A DNA stretch of 64,000 nucleotides from Pseudogemmobacter faecipullorum (lineage in GTDB: Bacteria > Pseudomonadota > Alphaproteobacteria > Rhodobacterales > Rhodobacteraceae). Under the pieces are notes generated by a model that was not told the DNA's origin, searched no databases, and was given only the letters and a program-made list of their open reading frames with translations. The translations under genes were made by a program, and so were the position numbers. How positions within the stretch are numbered: the first letter of the stretch is position 1; every line of letters begins with the position of its first letter. Shown here in pieces: positions 1 through 9,500 of this stretch. The stretch lies in NCBI RefSeq assembly GCF_020539525.1, contig NZ_JACDXX010000007.1, positions 1 through 64,000 of the forward strand. Direction: 5' to 3'.

Positions 1-95
1 TCGCACCGATCGCCATGGAAGAGAAGCTGCGCTTCGCTATCCGTGAAGGCGGCCGCACCGTTGGTGCAGGCGTCGTGGCGAAAATCATCAAGTGA
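1..95 (+). CDS. tuf: Elongation factor Tu, C-terminal fragment
   Basis: Only the last 30 codons lie in the window; the gene begins before position 1. The readable end contains [13 protein letters not shown] and closes with [10 protein letters not shown], the highly conserved C-terminus of bacterial EF-Tu, the GTPase that delivers aminoacyl-tRNA to the ribosome. The reading frame begins at base 3 and the TGA stop is at 93-95. A strong hairpin terminator follows at once. Whether this is tufA or tufB cannot be told from the fragment. Confidence 0.95.
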   Translation, partial: APIAMEEKLRFAIREGGRTVGAGVVAKIIK

Positions 96-138
96 TCTGA
101 AAGCGCTGCTGCAGCGGCGCTGACGGATGAAGACAGGA

Positions 139-166
139 AGGCCGCTCCCCCGGGGGCGGCCTTTCG
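139..166 (+). terminator. Intrinsic terminator of tuf
   Basis: A GC-rich inverted repeat (GCCGCTCCCC / CGGGGGCGGC, 141-160) is followed by CTTT. It lies 45 nt after the tuf stop codon, as expected for a rho-independent terminator of a highly expressed gene. Confidence 0.8.
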
Positions 167-664
167 TATTGGATCTGATGGGGAGGGGCGGACGAGAGCG
201 TTTGTTCTGGCGGTGAGGGGGCACCCCGCCTGCAGGGCTTTTCTGCCTCTGCGGGCTTGCCTGGAGCGGCTCTGTGCGGGGCTGAGGTTGCTCTGGCGGG
301 ACCTGTGCCGGGGAGGTGCTGGCTGCTGCGGCCCGGATCCGCTCTGAGAGCCGTTTTCTTGATCCGCCTGCTTTCGCCCAGGGGGCGCTTCATCGGGCTA
401 AGCAGCATCCAAGGCCCGGAGGGGCGCTCCTGCACTCCTGCGCTGTTGCGGGGAGGGGGAGAGATTCGCGGCGTAGCTGTGTGATGCCGGGCAGAGCCCG
501 CGCTGTGGCGCTGACAGGCTTCACCCTGCGCCGTTACGGTGCCGCTCAGGGCTTTTGACGCAAGGCTCTGGCGGAGCGGGCTGGGGCGCTGCAGAGGGCG
601 GTCTGAAGCTGCGCCATTACGATCGGCGCGGGCAGGCCGGGCTGAGCCGGGTGCTGAAAACAGA
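167..664. other. Gene-free stretch between tuf and tRNA-Tyr
   Basis: About 500 bases in which I find no credible gene. The open frames here have no ribosome-binding site, no recognisable protein and overlap on both strands, as is usual for GC-rich DNA. No tRNA cloverleaf or long repeat was seen. Confidence 0.5.
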
Positions 665-667
665 AAA

Positions 668-694
668 CCTCCGCTCAGAAGAGCGGAGGTTTTT
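668..694 (-). terminator. Terminator downstream of tRNA-Tyr
   Basis: A perfect 9-bp stem (CCTCCGCTC / GAGCGGAGG) with a four-base loop is flanked by AAAA on the left and TTTTT on the right, so it can act on either strand. It lies about 20 nt past the 3' end of the minus-strand tRNA-Tyr. Confidence 0.8.
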
Positions 695-712
695 CAGTGC
701 CTTAGAGGCAGA

Positions 713-798
713 TGGTGGGCGACCCTGGAATCGAACCAGGCATGAGTCGCCTCGGCGGAGTTACAGTCCGCTGCCGCACCTTGCAGCACGTCGCCCAC
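713..798 (-). tRNA. tRNA-Tyr (GUA)
   Basis: Read on the minus strand, 86 nt fold into a class II tRNA with a long variable arm. The acceptor stem starts GTGGGCGA, the anticodon arm is GCGGA-CTGTAAC-TCCGC giving anticodon GUA, and the T-arm carries GGTTCGATTCC. The 3' CCA is encoded at 713-715. A terminator follows. Confidence 0.95.
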
Positions 799-929
799 TG
801 AGGGTGCATTTAAGCCAGGGTGCGGGGAGGGTCAAGGGCCTGCGGCAGAAATTTGTGAGGAAAGTGAAAGGCTTTTGTCTGCCGCACTCTCAGGCTATGA
901 CACGGGATACGCAGAATTCTGAGGAAATC

Positions 930-1709
930 ATGAAAAAGCCGGCCTGGGTCGTCGATAAAGAACGCAATAAACGGGCCGAGGCGAAAGAGACCGTCTGGCT
1001 CTTTGGTCTGCATGCGGTGCGTGATGCGCTTCTCAACCCGAAACGCGAGAAGCTGAAGCTGATCATTACCAAAAACGCGCTCGATAAGCTTGAGGATGCG
1101 GTGGCTGCCGCGGGAATCACCCCCGAGGTGGTTGATTCGCGCAAATTCAGCGCGCCGATCGATCCGGCCTCGGTGCATCAGGGGGCGGCGCTGGAAGTAA
1201 AGCCACTGAACTGGGGCCGCCTTGATGAGGTGGCGATCTCGGGCGCCGGCGCACCGCTGGTGGTGCTGCTCGACCGGGTGACCGATCCGCATAACGTCGG
1301 CGCGGTGCTGCGCTCGGCTGAGGTGTTCGGAGCGCGGGCGGTGATTGCACCGCGGCACCATTCGGCACCGGAAACCGGGGCCCTCGCGAAAACCGCCTCC
1401 GGCGCGCTGGAGCGTCAGCCCTATCTGCGGGTCACCAATCTCTCGGATGCGATGCAGGAGCTGCGCGAGATGGGCTTCTATCTGATCGGGCTGGATGGCG
1501 AGGCTGATCACCAGCTGGCCGGTGCGGTGGCCAGTGCCGGCAGCCGGCCGATTGCCCTGGTGATGGGGGCCGAAGGCCCGGGGCTGCGCGAAAAGACCCG
1601 CGAGACCTGTGATGTGATCGCGGCGATCCCGGCGGCGGGGGGCTTCGGCAGTCTCAATGTCTCAAATGCGGCGGCGGTGGCGCTCTATGCGGCCAGCCAG
1701 CGCGGCTGA
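930..1709 (+). CDS. rlmB: 23S rRNA guanosine-2'-O-methyltransferase, RlmB/TrmH (SPOUT) family
   Basis: A 259-aa SPOUT methyltransferase that uses S-adenosylmethionine to methylate the 2'-O of a guanosine in rRNA. A short N-terminal substrate-binding domain (VWLFGLHAVRDAL near residue 20) precedes the knot domain with its three family motifs: DRVTDPHNVGAVLRSAEVFGA (motif 1, catalytic Asn/Arg), VMGAEGPGL (motif 2) and FGSLNVSNAAAVALY (motif 3). I chose the ATG at 930 because GAGG lies 5 nt upstream; an in-frame ATG at 897 has no ribosome-binding site. RlmB (G2251) is the likely role; another TrmH-family target cannot be excluded. A terminator follows at 1847. Confidence 0.88.
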   Translation: MKKPAWVVDKERNKRAEAKETVWLFGLHAVRDALLNPKREKLKLIITKNALDKLEDAVAAAGITPEVVDSRKFSAPIDPASVHQGAALEVKPLNWGRLDEVAISGAGAPLVVLLDRVTDPHNVGAVLRSAEVFGARAVIAPRHHSAPETGALAKTASGALERQPYLRVTNLSDAMQELREMGFYLIGLDGEADHQLAGAVASAGSRPIALVMGAEGPGLREKTRETCDVIAAIPAAGGFGSLNVSNAAAVALYAASQRG

Positions 1710-1846
1710 GCCCGAAAAAAAGGGGCAGGGGAATCACGAATGCGCGACCTGGTCTTTTATCAGCGCTGCGCCTTTCTATCTCTGATGCAGAGGGCCGGGA
1801 CCGGAACCCCCGCGCCCCTCTTTGCACTGTCCCTCGTTCCGTACCT

Positions 1847-1878
1847 GGCGCCCGGCGGTTTACGCGGGGCGCCTTTTT
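1847..1878 (+). terminator. Intrinsic terminator between rlmB and the CoA-binding gene
   Basis: The stem GGCGCCC (1847-1853) pairs with GGGCGCC (1867-1873) and is followed at once by TTTTT. Confidence 0.7.
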
Positions 1879-1899
1879 CTTAGCGCGAGGCAAAAGCGG

Positions 1900-2319
1900 A
1901 TGTCTGAGGAAAGTGTGATTCGTAAGATCCTGACCGGGTCAGAGGTAATTGCGGTGGTTGGATGGTCGCCCAAAGCCGATCGCCCCAGTCACAGCGTGGC
2001 GCGCTTTCTTGCGTCGCGCGGCTATAAAGTGATTGCGGTCAATCCCGGCCAGGCCGGGCAGCAGGGGCCGCATGGGCTGATCTATGCCTCGCTTGCCGAG
2101 GCTGTGGCGGCTGAGGGGGCGATTGATATGGTCGATATCTTCCGCCGTTCGGAAGAGGCGGGCGCGGTGGTGGATCAGGCGATTGCCATTGGCGCCAAGG
2201 CGGTCTGGATGCAGCTTGGGGTCTCGGATCCGGCGGCAGCGCAGCGCGCAGAGGCGGCGGGGCTTGATGTGGTGATGAACCATTGCCCGGCGATTGAGAT
2301 CCCGCGCCTCGGGCTCTGA
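1900..2319 (+). CDS. CoA-binding domain protein (YccU type)
   Basis: A 139-aa single-domain Rossmann protein. VIAVVGWSPKADRPSHSVARFL near residue 17 is the nucleotide/CoA-binding loop and strand typical of the small CoA-binding family; AVWMQLGV and VVMNHCPAIE near the C-terminus are also conserved in it. These proteins resemble the CoA-binding domain of succinyl-CoA synthetase but lack catalytic parts; their cellular role is not established. The ATG at 1900 has GAGG 9 nt upstream and follows a terminator, so the gene is probably transcribed on its own. A terminator follows. Confidence 0.8.
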   Translation: MSEESVIRKILTGSEVIAVVGWSPKADRPSHSVARFLASRGYKVIAVNPGQAGQQGPHGLIYASLAEAVAAEGAIDMVDIFRRSEEAGAVVDQAIAIGAKAVWMQLGVSDPAAAQRAEAAGLDVVMNHCPAIEIPRLGL

Positions 2320-2340
2320 GCCCCGGGCAGAGAGGCAAAA

Positions 2341-2368
2341 GGGGAAGCGCGGCTCCCGGCTTCCCCTT
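2341..2368 (+). terminator. Terminator after the CoA-binding gene
   Basis: GGGGAAGC (2341-2348) pairs with GCTTCCCC (2359-2366), followed by TTCC. It lies between convergent genes (the CoA-binding gene and hisE). Confidence 0.6.
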
Positions 2369-2412
2369 CCTGTTAACTATCCCCGCCGGAGGCAGGTGCG
2401 GCCATGCCAGGG
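2369..2412 (+). repeat. Degraded copy of the dispersed CATCTGTC/TATCCCC element
   Basis: It shares TATCCCCGCCGGAGGC with the copy after ptsP (47113 onward) and a downstream G/C-rich half, but the TTTCATCTGTC part has decayed. It sits in the short gap between convergent genes. Confidence 0.4.
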
Positions 2413-2422
2413 GGCAGCCGTT

Positions 2423-2734
2423 TTACTTGCGCGCAGCCTTCTCGGCGATGCCCGAAGTGCCCTCGCGCCGCTCCAGCTCGGCCATGACATCCCCGAGGCT
2501 GACATCGCGCGCCGCGAGCATCACCAGCAGATGATAGAGGACATCGGCGGCCTCGGCGGTCAGCTTCGCGCGGTCATTTTTTATCGCCTCGATGATCGCC
2601 TCGACGGCTTCCTCGCCGAATTTCTCGGCGCATTTTTCCGGGCCCTTGGCAAAGAGCTTAGCCGTCCAGGAGCTTTCCGGATCTGCGCCCCGGCGCTGTT
2701 CAATGGTGGCCGCCAGCCGTTCGAGCGCGTTCAT
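2423..2734 (-). CDS. hisE: Phosphoribosyl-ATP pyrophosphatase
   Basis: A 103-aa MazG-like all-alpha pyrophosphohydrolase that converts PR-ATP to PR-AMP, the second step of histidine synthesis. The metal-binding helices are visible as [14 protein letters not shown] (residues 38-51) and [14 protein letters not shown] (60-73). Length is normal for a stand-alone HisE. Its ATG overlaps the hisF stop by four bases (ATGA), so translation is likely coupled to hisF. It is the last gene of the minus-strand his cluster. Confidence 0.95.
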   Translation of the reverse strand: MNALERLAATIEQRRGADPESSWTAKLFAKGPEKCAEKFGEEAVEAIIEAIKNDRAKLTAEAADVLYHLLVMLAARDVSLGDVMAELERREGTSGIAEKAARK

Positions 2735-3492
2735 TCCAGCCTCATTGCAATACCGGCCGCCGCCATATGAGCCTTGGCCTCGGCAATCGTATAGGTTCCG
2801 AAATGGAAGATCGAGGCCGCCAGCACCGCCGAAGCGCCGCCCTTTGTGATCCCTTCGACCAGGTGGTCAAGATTGCCCGCCCCGCCCGAGGCGATCACCG
2901 GGATCGAAACCGCATCCGAGATGGCCCGGGTCAGCGGCAGGTTATAGCCGTCTTTGGTGCCATCGCGGTCCATCGAGGTCAGCAGGATCTCGCCCGCGCC
3001 CTTTGATGCGACCAGCTGTGCAAATTCCACCGCATCAATGCCGGTGGGTTTGCGTCCGCCATGGGTGAAAATTTCCCATTTGCCGGGGGCGGTGGTCTTG
3101 GCGTCAATCGCCACCACGATGCACTGGCTGCCAAAGCGGTCGGCCGCCCCGGCCACGACATCGGGATCCGCCACCGCGGCCGAGTTGAACGAGACTTTAT
3201 CGGCGCCGGCCAGCAGCAATGCCCGCACATCGTGATGCGTACGCACGCCGCCGCCGACGGTCAGTGGCACATAGATCTGCTCGGCGGTGCGGGTCACGAG
3301 GTCAAACATCGTGCCGCGGTTCTCATGGGTCGCGTGAATATCGAGGAAGCAGATCTCATCCGCGCCTGCCGCATCATAGGCTTTGGCGACCTGAACCGGA
3401 TCACCGGCATCAATCAGATTGACGAAGTTCACGCCTTTGACCACGCGGCCATCGGCCACGTCGAGGCAGGGGATCAGGCGGGTCTTCAGCAT
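2731..3492 (-). CDS. hisF: Imidazole glycerol phosphate synthase, cyclase subunit
   Basis: A 253-aa (beta/alpha)8 barrel that uses ammonia from HisH to turn PRFAR into imidazole glycerol phosphate and AICAR. The N-terminus [18 protein letters not shown] carries the first catalytic Asp, and the second half has [14 protein letters not shown] with the other. The phosphate-binding loops ([21 protein letters not shown]) are intact. It overlaps hisE and is separated from hisA by a 93-bp gap holding a dispersed repeat. Its partner hisH lies 1.4 kb upstream in the same cluster. Confidence 0.97.
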   Translation of the reverse strand: MLKTRLIPCLDVADGRVVKGVNFVNLIDAGDPVQVAKAYDAAGADEICFLDIHATHENRGTMFDLVTRTAEQIYVPLTVGGGVRTHHDVRALLLAGADKVSFNSAAVADPDVVAGAADRFGSQCIVVAIDAKTTAPGKWEIFTHGGRKPTGIDAVEFAQLVASKGAGEILLTSMDRDGTKDGYNLPLTRAISDAVSIPVIASGGAGNLDHLVEGITKGGASAVLAASIFHFGTYTIAEAKAHMAAAGIAMRLE

Positions 3493-3520
3493 CGGGCCGG
3501 TTCCTCTCTGGCCGGAAGGG

Positions 3521-3582
3521 GGAGGGGGCGCTGCCCCCCGCCTGCGCTGCAGGCCCCCCGGGATATTTAAGGACAGATGAAA
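3521..3582 (-). repeat. Dispersed intergenic element, copy between hisA and hisF
   Basis: Read on the minus strand it begins TTTCATCTGTCCTTAAATAT followed by CCCGGGGGG, then a perfect hairpin (on the plus strand GGGGGC-GCT-GCCCCC, 3524-3538). Related copies lie at 6493, 24324 and 47113. It fills the only gap inside hisA-hisF-hisE and could act as a processing or attenuation hairpin. Confidence 0.7.
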
Positions 3583-3585
3583 GCC

Positions 3586-4305
3586 TCAGGCCTTCAGTTT
3601 CGCAAGCGCATCGCCGAGATCAATCGCGCCATCGTAAAGCGCGCGGCCCGAGATTGCCCCGGCGATCACGCCGGTATCGCGCAGCGCGATCAGATCTTCC
3701 ATCCGGCTGACACCACCGCTCGCGATGACCGGGATCGAGACCGCACGGGCCAGGGCTTCGGTGGCCTCGATATTCGGGCCCTGCATGGCGCCGTCGCGGT
3801 CGATATCGGTATAGATGATGGCGGCAACGCCCGCATCCTCAAAGCTTTTCGCCAGATCGGTGACCATGACATCGGTCTCTTCCGCCCAGCCCTTGGTCGC
3901 AACCCGGCCCTTGCGGGCGTCAATACCGACCGCCACCTGACCCGGGAAGGCTTTTGCCGCTTCGCGCACCAGATCGGGGTTCTCGACGGCGACCGTGCCA
4001 AGGATGACCCGGCTCAGGCCCTTTTCCAGCCACATGCCGATGGTCGCCATATCGCGGATACCGCCGCCAAGCTGGGCCGGGACTTTGAGTTTCGCAAGGA
4101 TCGCCTCAACCGCCGCGCCATTGACCGGCTGGCCGGCAAAGGCGCCGTTCAGATCGACAAGATGGATCCATTCGCAGCCTGCGGCCTCAAATTTGGCAGC
4201 CTGGGCGGCAGGGTCATCGCCGAAAACCGTGGCGGCAGACATTTCACCGCGCAAAAGCCGCACACAATTGCCGTCTTTCAGATCGATGGCGGGGTAGAGG
4301 ATCAT
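3586..4305 (-). CDS. hisA: ProFAR isomerase (HisA)
   Basis: A 239-aa (beta/alpha)8 barrel catalysing the ProFAR to PRFAR isomerisation. [20 protein letters not shown] at the N-terminus holds the catalytic Asp, and [14 protein letters not shown] holds the second. Phosphate-binding loops LGGGIRD and [11 protein letters not shown] are intact. I start at the ATG at 4305, which has GGAG six nt upstream; a GTG five codons earlier lies on top of that site and is less likely. Upstream is the opposing DUF2147 gene, so hisA may need its own promoter or readthrough from hisBH. Confidence 0.95.
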   Translation of the reverse strand: MILYPAIDLKDGNCVRLLRGEMSAATVFGDDPAAQAAKFEAAGCEWIHLVDLNGAFAGQPVNGAAVEAILAKLKVPAQLGGGIRDMATIGMWLEKGLSRVILGTVAVENPDLVREAAKAFPGQVAVGIDARKGRVATKGWAEETDVMVTDLAKSFEDAGVAAIIYTDIDRDGAMQGPNIEATEALARAVSIPVIASGGVSRMEDLIALRDTGVIAGAISGRALYDGAIDLGDALAKLKA

Positions 4306-4465
4306 CAGTCTCTCCGTCACATTTCAGGCCGTCGCGTCGCTTTGCCATGCACTGTGACGGAAGGGAAGGGCAATGGCGCCGCAGCCGCGACCCGACGTCA
4401 CGCTTGATTGGTCTGAGGGGCAGGGCAAGGATTTTTGCATTGTTCCAGGGGAGGAGAGACCTGTG

Positions 4466-4858
4466 ATGAAAAAGCTGATACTGGCGGCTGCCTTTGCCTC
4501 GCTCGGCTCGGTGGCCATGGCTGCGGATCCGATCCTCGGCATCTGGCAGACCAAAAAGGATGATAACGGCAATTTCGGTCATGTCGAAGTGAAGCCCTGC
4601 GGTGCCTTGTTCTGCGGCACGCTGATCCGGGCTTTTGACGGTGCCGGAAAAGAGATCTCATCTCCCAATGTCGGCAAGCCGATCATCTGGGATATGAAGG
4701 CCTATGCAGATGGCGTCTATGACGATGGCAAAATCTGGTCGCCGGACCGCAATAAGACCTATAATGGCGAGCTGAAGCTCTCGGGCAGCAAGATGACCGT
4801 CTATGGCTGCGTTCTGGGGATCTGCCGCGACGGCGGCACCTGGAGCAAGGTGAAGTGA
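4466..4858 (+). CDS. Secreted DUF2147 protein
   Basis: A 130-aa protein with a clear Sec signal peptide (MKKLILAAAFASLGSVAMA, cleavage before ADP). The mature part opens with DPILGIWQTKKDD and has Gly/Trp-rich beta strands (IWSPDRNKTYNGELKLSG, GTWSKVK) and paired cysteines (CGALFCG, CVLGIC), as in the DUF2147 family of small periplasmic beta-barrel-like proteins of unknown function. GGAGGAG lies about 10 nt before the ATG. It sits on the opposite strand between hisH and hisA. Confidence 0.85.
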   Translation: MKKLILAAAFASLGSVAMAADPILGIWQTKKDDNGNFGHVEVKPCGALFCGTLIRAFDGAGKEISSPNVGKPIIWDMKAYADGVYDDGKIWSPDRNKTYNGELKLSGSKMTVYGCVLGICRDGGTWSKVK

Positions 4859-4865
4859 CCGCAGG

Positions 4866-4890
4866 GGGCGGCTCCGCATCCGGGCCGCCC
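4866..4890. terminator. Hairpin between convergent DUF2147 gene and hisH
   Basis: GGGCGGC (4866-4872) pairs with GCCGCCC (4884-4890). It lies in the 40-bp gap between convergent stops. It lacks a T-tract, so its strength as a terminator is uncertain. Confidence 0.35.
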
Positions 4891-4898
4891 TGTCACTC

Positions 4899-5540
4899 TC
4901 ACGGCTTCCAGCTGAGGAAATTTGCGATCAGCCTGAGGCCGGTTGCCGCGCTTTTCTCGGGGTGGAACTGGGTGCCGATGATATTATCGCGGCCGACAAT
5001 CGCCGTGACATCGCCCGCGTAATCGACATAGGCGATGCGCTCGGCCGCATGGGCGGTGCGGAACTGCCAGGAATGGACGAAATAGGCGTGATCGCCCGAG
5101 CGGATCCCCTCCAGCACCGGATGCGCCCGTTCAATCACCAGATTGTTCCAGCCCATATGCGGCACTTTCAGCGCCGGATCTGCAGGGCTGATCTTCTCAA
5201 CCGTGCCGGGGATCCAGTCAAACCCCTCGGTTTCGCTATATTCCAGCCCGCGGCTGGCCAGCATCTGCATGCCGATACAGATGCCGAGGAAGGGCCGGGC
5301 CTGAACCGTCACCGCCTCGGTGATTGCCTCATATAGCCCGGCAGAGGCCTTCAGCGCGGCGCGGCAGGCGGGGAAAGCGCCATCACCTGGCAGAACCACC
5401 CGGTCGGCGCGGGCCACATCCTCGGGGCGTGAGCTGACGATCACCTCACCCGCGCCGGTCTCGGTGGCCATGCGCTGAAACGCTTTCTGCGCCGAATGCA
5501 GATTGCCGCTGTCGTAATCGACAAGAACGGTCAGGGCCAT
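4899..5540 (-). CDS. hisH: Imidazole glycerol phosphate synthase, glutaminase subunit
   Basis: A 213-aa class I glutamine amidotransferase that supplies ammonia to HisF. The nucleophile elbow is PFLGICIGMQML (Cys near residue 85), and the His/Glu pair is in GTQFHPEKS near the C-terminus. The start codon shares a base with the hisB stop (TGATG), so the two are translationally coupled. HisF is encoded further down the same strand. Confidence 0.96.
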   Translation of the reverse strand: MALTVLVDYDSGNLHSAQKAFQRMATETGAGEVIVSSRPEDVARADRVVLPGDGAFPACRAALKASAGLYEAITEAVTVQARPFLGICIGMQMLASRGLEYSETEGFDWIPGTVEKISPADPALKVPHMGWNNLVIERAHPVLEGIRSGDHAYFVHSWQFRTAHAAERIAYVDYAGDVTAIVGRDNIIGTQFHPEKSAATGLRLIANFLSWKP

Positions 5541-6127
5541 CAGAGCGCGCCCTTGGTCGAGGGCAGCACGCCTGCCATGCGCGGATCGGGTTCGACCGCC
5601 TCGCGCAAGGCGCGGGCCACGGCTTTGAAGGTGGCTTCGGCAATATGATGGCTGTTAAAGCCATGGATGCGGTCGATATGCAAAGTGATGCCGCCATGGG
5701 TCGAGAGCGCCTGGAAGAATTCGCGCACCAGTTCGGTATCGAAAGTACCGATTTTCTGGCTGGGGAAATCGACATTCCAGACAAGGAAGGGCCGGGCCGA
5801 AAGGTCAAGCGCGGCGCCGATCTGGGTATCATCCATCGCGAGGCGGAAATGGCCGTAGCGCCGGATGCCCTTTTTATCGCCAAGGGCTTTGACCAGGGCC
5901 TGGCCAATCGCAATGCCGGTATCCTCCACGGTATGGTGATCATCGACATGCAGATCACCATTGGCGCGGATGGTCATATCGATCAGCGAATGGCGGGCCA
6001 GCTGGTCGAGCATATGGTCGAAAAAGCCGATGCCGGTCTGGCAGTCATATCGGCCGGTGCCGTCGAGATTGATCTCGACCTCAATCCCGGTCTCGGCAGT
6101 TTTACGGCTTACGCTGGCTTTACGCAT
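5540..6127 (-). CDS. hisB: Imidazoleglycerol-phosphate dehydratase
   Basis: A 195-aa monofunctional HisB that dehydrates imidazole glycerol phosphate. The two Mn-binding repeats are visible: [13 protein letters not shown] with [14 protein letters not shown], and [15 protein letters not shown] start at the ATG at 6127, where GGAGG lies 8 nt upstream; a longer frame is open upstream but has no ribosome site. It is the first his gene on this strand, downstream of tRNA-Gly and its terminator, so a his promoter probably lies in 6128-6200. Confidence 0.95.
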   Translation of the reverse strand: MRKASVSRKTAETGIEVEINLDGTGRYDCQTGIGFFDHMLDQLARHSLIDMTIRANGDLHVDDHHTVEDTGIAIGQALVKALGDKKGIRRYGHFRLAMDDTQIGAALDLSARPFLVWNVDFPSQKIGTFDTELVREFFQALSTHGGITLHIDRIHGFNSHHIAEATFKAVARALREAVEPDPRMAGVLPSTKGAL

Positions 6128-6200
6128 CTCTCTCGCCTCCGGCTTTGTTCCCGAAGGCCATAAACGGCCCCGGCAGCTACGGCAAGAACAGCGGCGGGCG

Positions 6201-6240
6201 AAAAGCAAAAAGGGCGCCCTGAGGCGCCCTTGCTTTTGAC
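6201..6240 (-). terminator. Terminator of tRNA-Gly
   Basis: AAGGGCGCC (6210-6218) and GGCGCCCTT (6223-6231) form a 9-bp stem. On the minus strand it is followed by TTTTTGCTTTT. It separates tRNA-Gly from the his cluster. Confidence 0.8.
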
Positions 6241-6245
6241 CGAAA

Positions 6246-6320
6246 TGGAGCGGGCGAGGCGATTCGAACGCCCGACCCTAACCTTGGCAAGGTTATGCTC
6301 TACCCCTGAGCTACGCCCGC
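6246..6320 (-). tRNA. tRNA-Gly (GCC)
   Basis: Minus-strand 75-nt cloverleaf: acceptor GCGGGCG, D-arm with AGCTCAGGGGTAGAGC, anticodon arm AACCT-TGCCA-AGGTT (anticodon GCC), T-arm GGTTCGAA-like (GCGTTCGAATCGC) and an encoded CCA (6246-6248). Confidence 0.95.
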
Positions 6321-6492
6321 GCCGTTTCGGTGAGGCGGTATTTAGGTCAGGCCAACCGGGGGCGCAAGAGGAAAAACACAAACCAGCCGAAAATCTTCGC
6401 AATAGCTTCGGCGTTGATTTCATTTGTAAATGTGAAGGGCCTCCGGCGGGGATAGTTTCAGAAAGGGAAAGGGGCGGCGCGCGGGCCTGGTC

Positions 6493-6549
6493 TTTCATCT
6501 GTCTTCAGATCCCCCCGGGGGGGGACGGGGGCTGGCAGCCCCCGCCGGA
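6493..6549 (+). repeat. Dispersed intergenic element, copy after pyc
   Basis: It begins TTTCATCTGTCTTCAGATCC, then CCCCGGGGGGGG and the hairpin GGGGGCT-GGC-AGCCCCC (about 6527-6543). It abuts the pyc stop codon; on the minus strand its hairpin may serve as the pyc 3' end. Confidence 0.65.
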
Positions 6550-6550
6550 T

Positions 6551-9500
6551 TTACTCCAGCTCGACCAGCAGATCCTTGGCCTCGATCTGCGCGCCCTGGC
6601 TGACATGGACCGCCTTCACCGTGGCCTCGCGATCGGCGTGGAGCCCGGTCTCCATTTTCATCGCCTCGATGGTCAGGAGCAGATCCCCGGCGCGGACCTT
6701 CTGCCCGGCCTTGACCGCCACGCCTGCGACCGAGCCCGGCATCGGCGCGCCGATCTGGCTGGCATCGCCGTCTTTCGCCTTCAGCCGTGCCGCCGATTTC
6801 GCCTTCACCGAGCGGTTGATGACGCGGATGGTGCGGGGCTGGCCATTCAGCTCGAAGAACACCTTCACCTCGCCCGCATCATCCACCTCGCCAAGGGTGA
6901 GGAAGCGGATTTCCAGCGTCTTGCCGGGGTCGATCTCGACCGCGATCTCCTGGCCGGGCTGCATGCCGTAGAAGAAGGCAAGCGTCGGCAGGGTGCGGAC
7001 CGGGCCATAGCTCCGGTGGCGGCCCATGTAATCGAGGAAGACTTTGGGATACATCAGATATCCGTTCAGATCCTCATCATCGACATGTTTGCCGTTCAGC
7101 TCGGCCGAGAGCCTGGCCCGCGTCGCCTCCAGATCGACCGGCGGCAGCGATTTGCCCGGGCGCCCGGTCAGCGGCGTCTCGCCCTTCAGCACCTTTTTCT
7201 GAATGCCCGCAGGCCATCCGCCATGCGGCTGCCCCAGATTGCCCTTCAGCATATCGGCCACCGAATCGGGGAAGGCAACATCAACCGCCGGATCCTCGAC
7301 CTCGGCCCGGCTCAGCCCCTGGGCCACCATCATCAGGGCCATATCGCCGACCACTTTCGACGAGGGCGTCACTTTGACGATATCGCCGAACATCTGATTG
7401 GCATCGGCATAGGCCTGGGCCACTTCCGGCCAGCGCTCTTCCAGGCCCAGCGAACGGGCCTGGGCCTTGAGATTGGTGAACTGGCCACCAGGCATTTCAT
7501 GCAGCCAGACTTCGGAGGCCGGGGCCGAGGTGCCGGTCTCAAAGGCGGCATATTGCGCGCGGACATGTTCCCAGTAATTCGACATCTCGCGCACGGCGGC
7601 GATATCGATGCCGGTATCGCGCTCGGTATGGCGAAGCGCCTCAACGATCGAGCCGAGGCAGGGCTGCGAAGTGCCGCCCGAGAAGGCATCCATCGCCGCA
7701 TCCACCGCATCAACCCCCGCATCACAGGCCGCCAGCACCGTGGCCGAGGCCGCGCCGGAAGTGTCATGGGTGTGGAAATGCACCGGCAGGCCGATCTCCT
7801 GCTTCAGCGCCTTGATCAGCACGCGGGCGGCGGCGGGCTTCAGCAGCCCCGCCATATCCTTCAGCCCCAGCACATGCGCGCCGGCCGCCTGCAGTTCCCG
7901 CGCGCGGTCGAGGTAATATTTCAGATCATATTTCGAGCGCTCGGGGTCGAGCATATCGCCGGTATAGCAGATCGTGCCTTCGCAGAGCTTGCCCGCCTCC
8001 TGCACCGCATCCATGGCGACGCGCATATTCTCGACCCAGTTCAGGCTGTCGAAGACGCGGAAGACATCGACCCCGGTGAGGGCGGCCTGCTTCACAAAGC
8101 TCTGCACCACATTATCGGGATAATTGGTATAGCCGACGCCGTTTGAGGCGCGCAGCAGCATCTGCGTCATCACATTGGGCATAGCGGCGCGCAGATCGCG
8201 CAGCCGCTGCCAGGGGCATTCCTGCAAGAAGCGGTAGGCCACGTCAAAAGTCGCCCCGCCCCAGCATTCGACCGAGAACAGCTGCGGCAGATTGGCGGCA
8301 TAGGCCGGGGCGGCCTTGATCATATCGATCGAGCGCATCCTGGTGGCCAGCAGCGACTGATGACCGTCGCGCATGGTGGTATCGGTCAGCAGTACCCGGG
8401 TCTGCGCCTTCATCCAGTCGGCAACCGCCTGAGGGCCCTTCTGCTCGAGCAGATTGCGGCTGCCATAGGCCGGCTGGCCGGAACGCAGCGCCGGGGGTTT
8501 CGGCGCTTTCGCCTCGGCATGGGGTTTCGGGCGACCGGCGGTCTCGGGGTGACCATTGACGGTGATATCGGCCAGATAGGTCAGGATCCGCGTCGCCCGG
8601 TCCTGGCGCTTTTTAAAGCGGAACAGCTCGGGCGTCGTGTCGATGAATTTGGTCGTATAGCTGCTGTCGAGGAAGGTCGGGTGCTTCAGCAGGTTGATGA
8701 CGAATTCAATATTCGTCGCAAGGCCGCGGATGCGGAATTCGCGAAGTGCGCGGTCCATCCGGCTCAGCGCCTTTTCCGGCGTCTGGGCATGGGCGGTGAC
8801 CTTGACCAGCAGGCTGTCGTAATAGCGGGTGATGACGCCGCCGGCATAGGCCGTGCCGCCATCAAGCCGGATGCCATTGCCGGTGGCCGAGCGGTAAGCG
8901 GTCAGGCGACCGTAATCGGGGATGAAATTATTCAGCGGATCTTCGGTGGTGACGCGGCATTGCAATGCATGGCCGTTCAGCTGCACCCCGGCCTGATCCG
9001 CCACGCCGGTGGCATCGGCCAGGCTCTGGCCCTCGGCGATCAGGATCTGCGCCTGGACGATATCAATGCCGGTCACTTCCTCGGTGACGGTATGCTCGAC
9101 CTGGACGCGGGGGTTTACCTCGATGAAGTAAAATTCCTCACTGTCCATATCCATCAGGAATTCGACCGTGCCGGCGCATTCGTAATTCACATGTTTGCAG
9201 ATCCGGCGCGCCATTTCGCAGACCGCCTCGCGCTGTTCCTGCGAGAGATAGGGGGCGGGGGCGCGTTCGACCACTTTCTGGTTGCGGCGCTGCACCGAGC
9301 AGTCGCGCTCCCACAGATGCCAGACATCGCCCGATTTATCGCCGAGGATCTGCACCTCAACATGGCGGGCGCGCAGGATCATCTTTTCCAGATAGCCCTC
9401 GCCATTGCCAAAGGCGGCTTCGGCCTCGCGACGGCCTTCGCGGACTTTGACCTCCAGCTCATCCTCCGAGAGGATCGGCCGCATACCGCGACCGCCGCCG

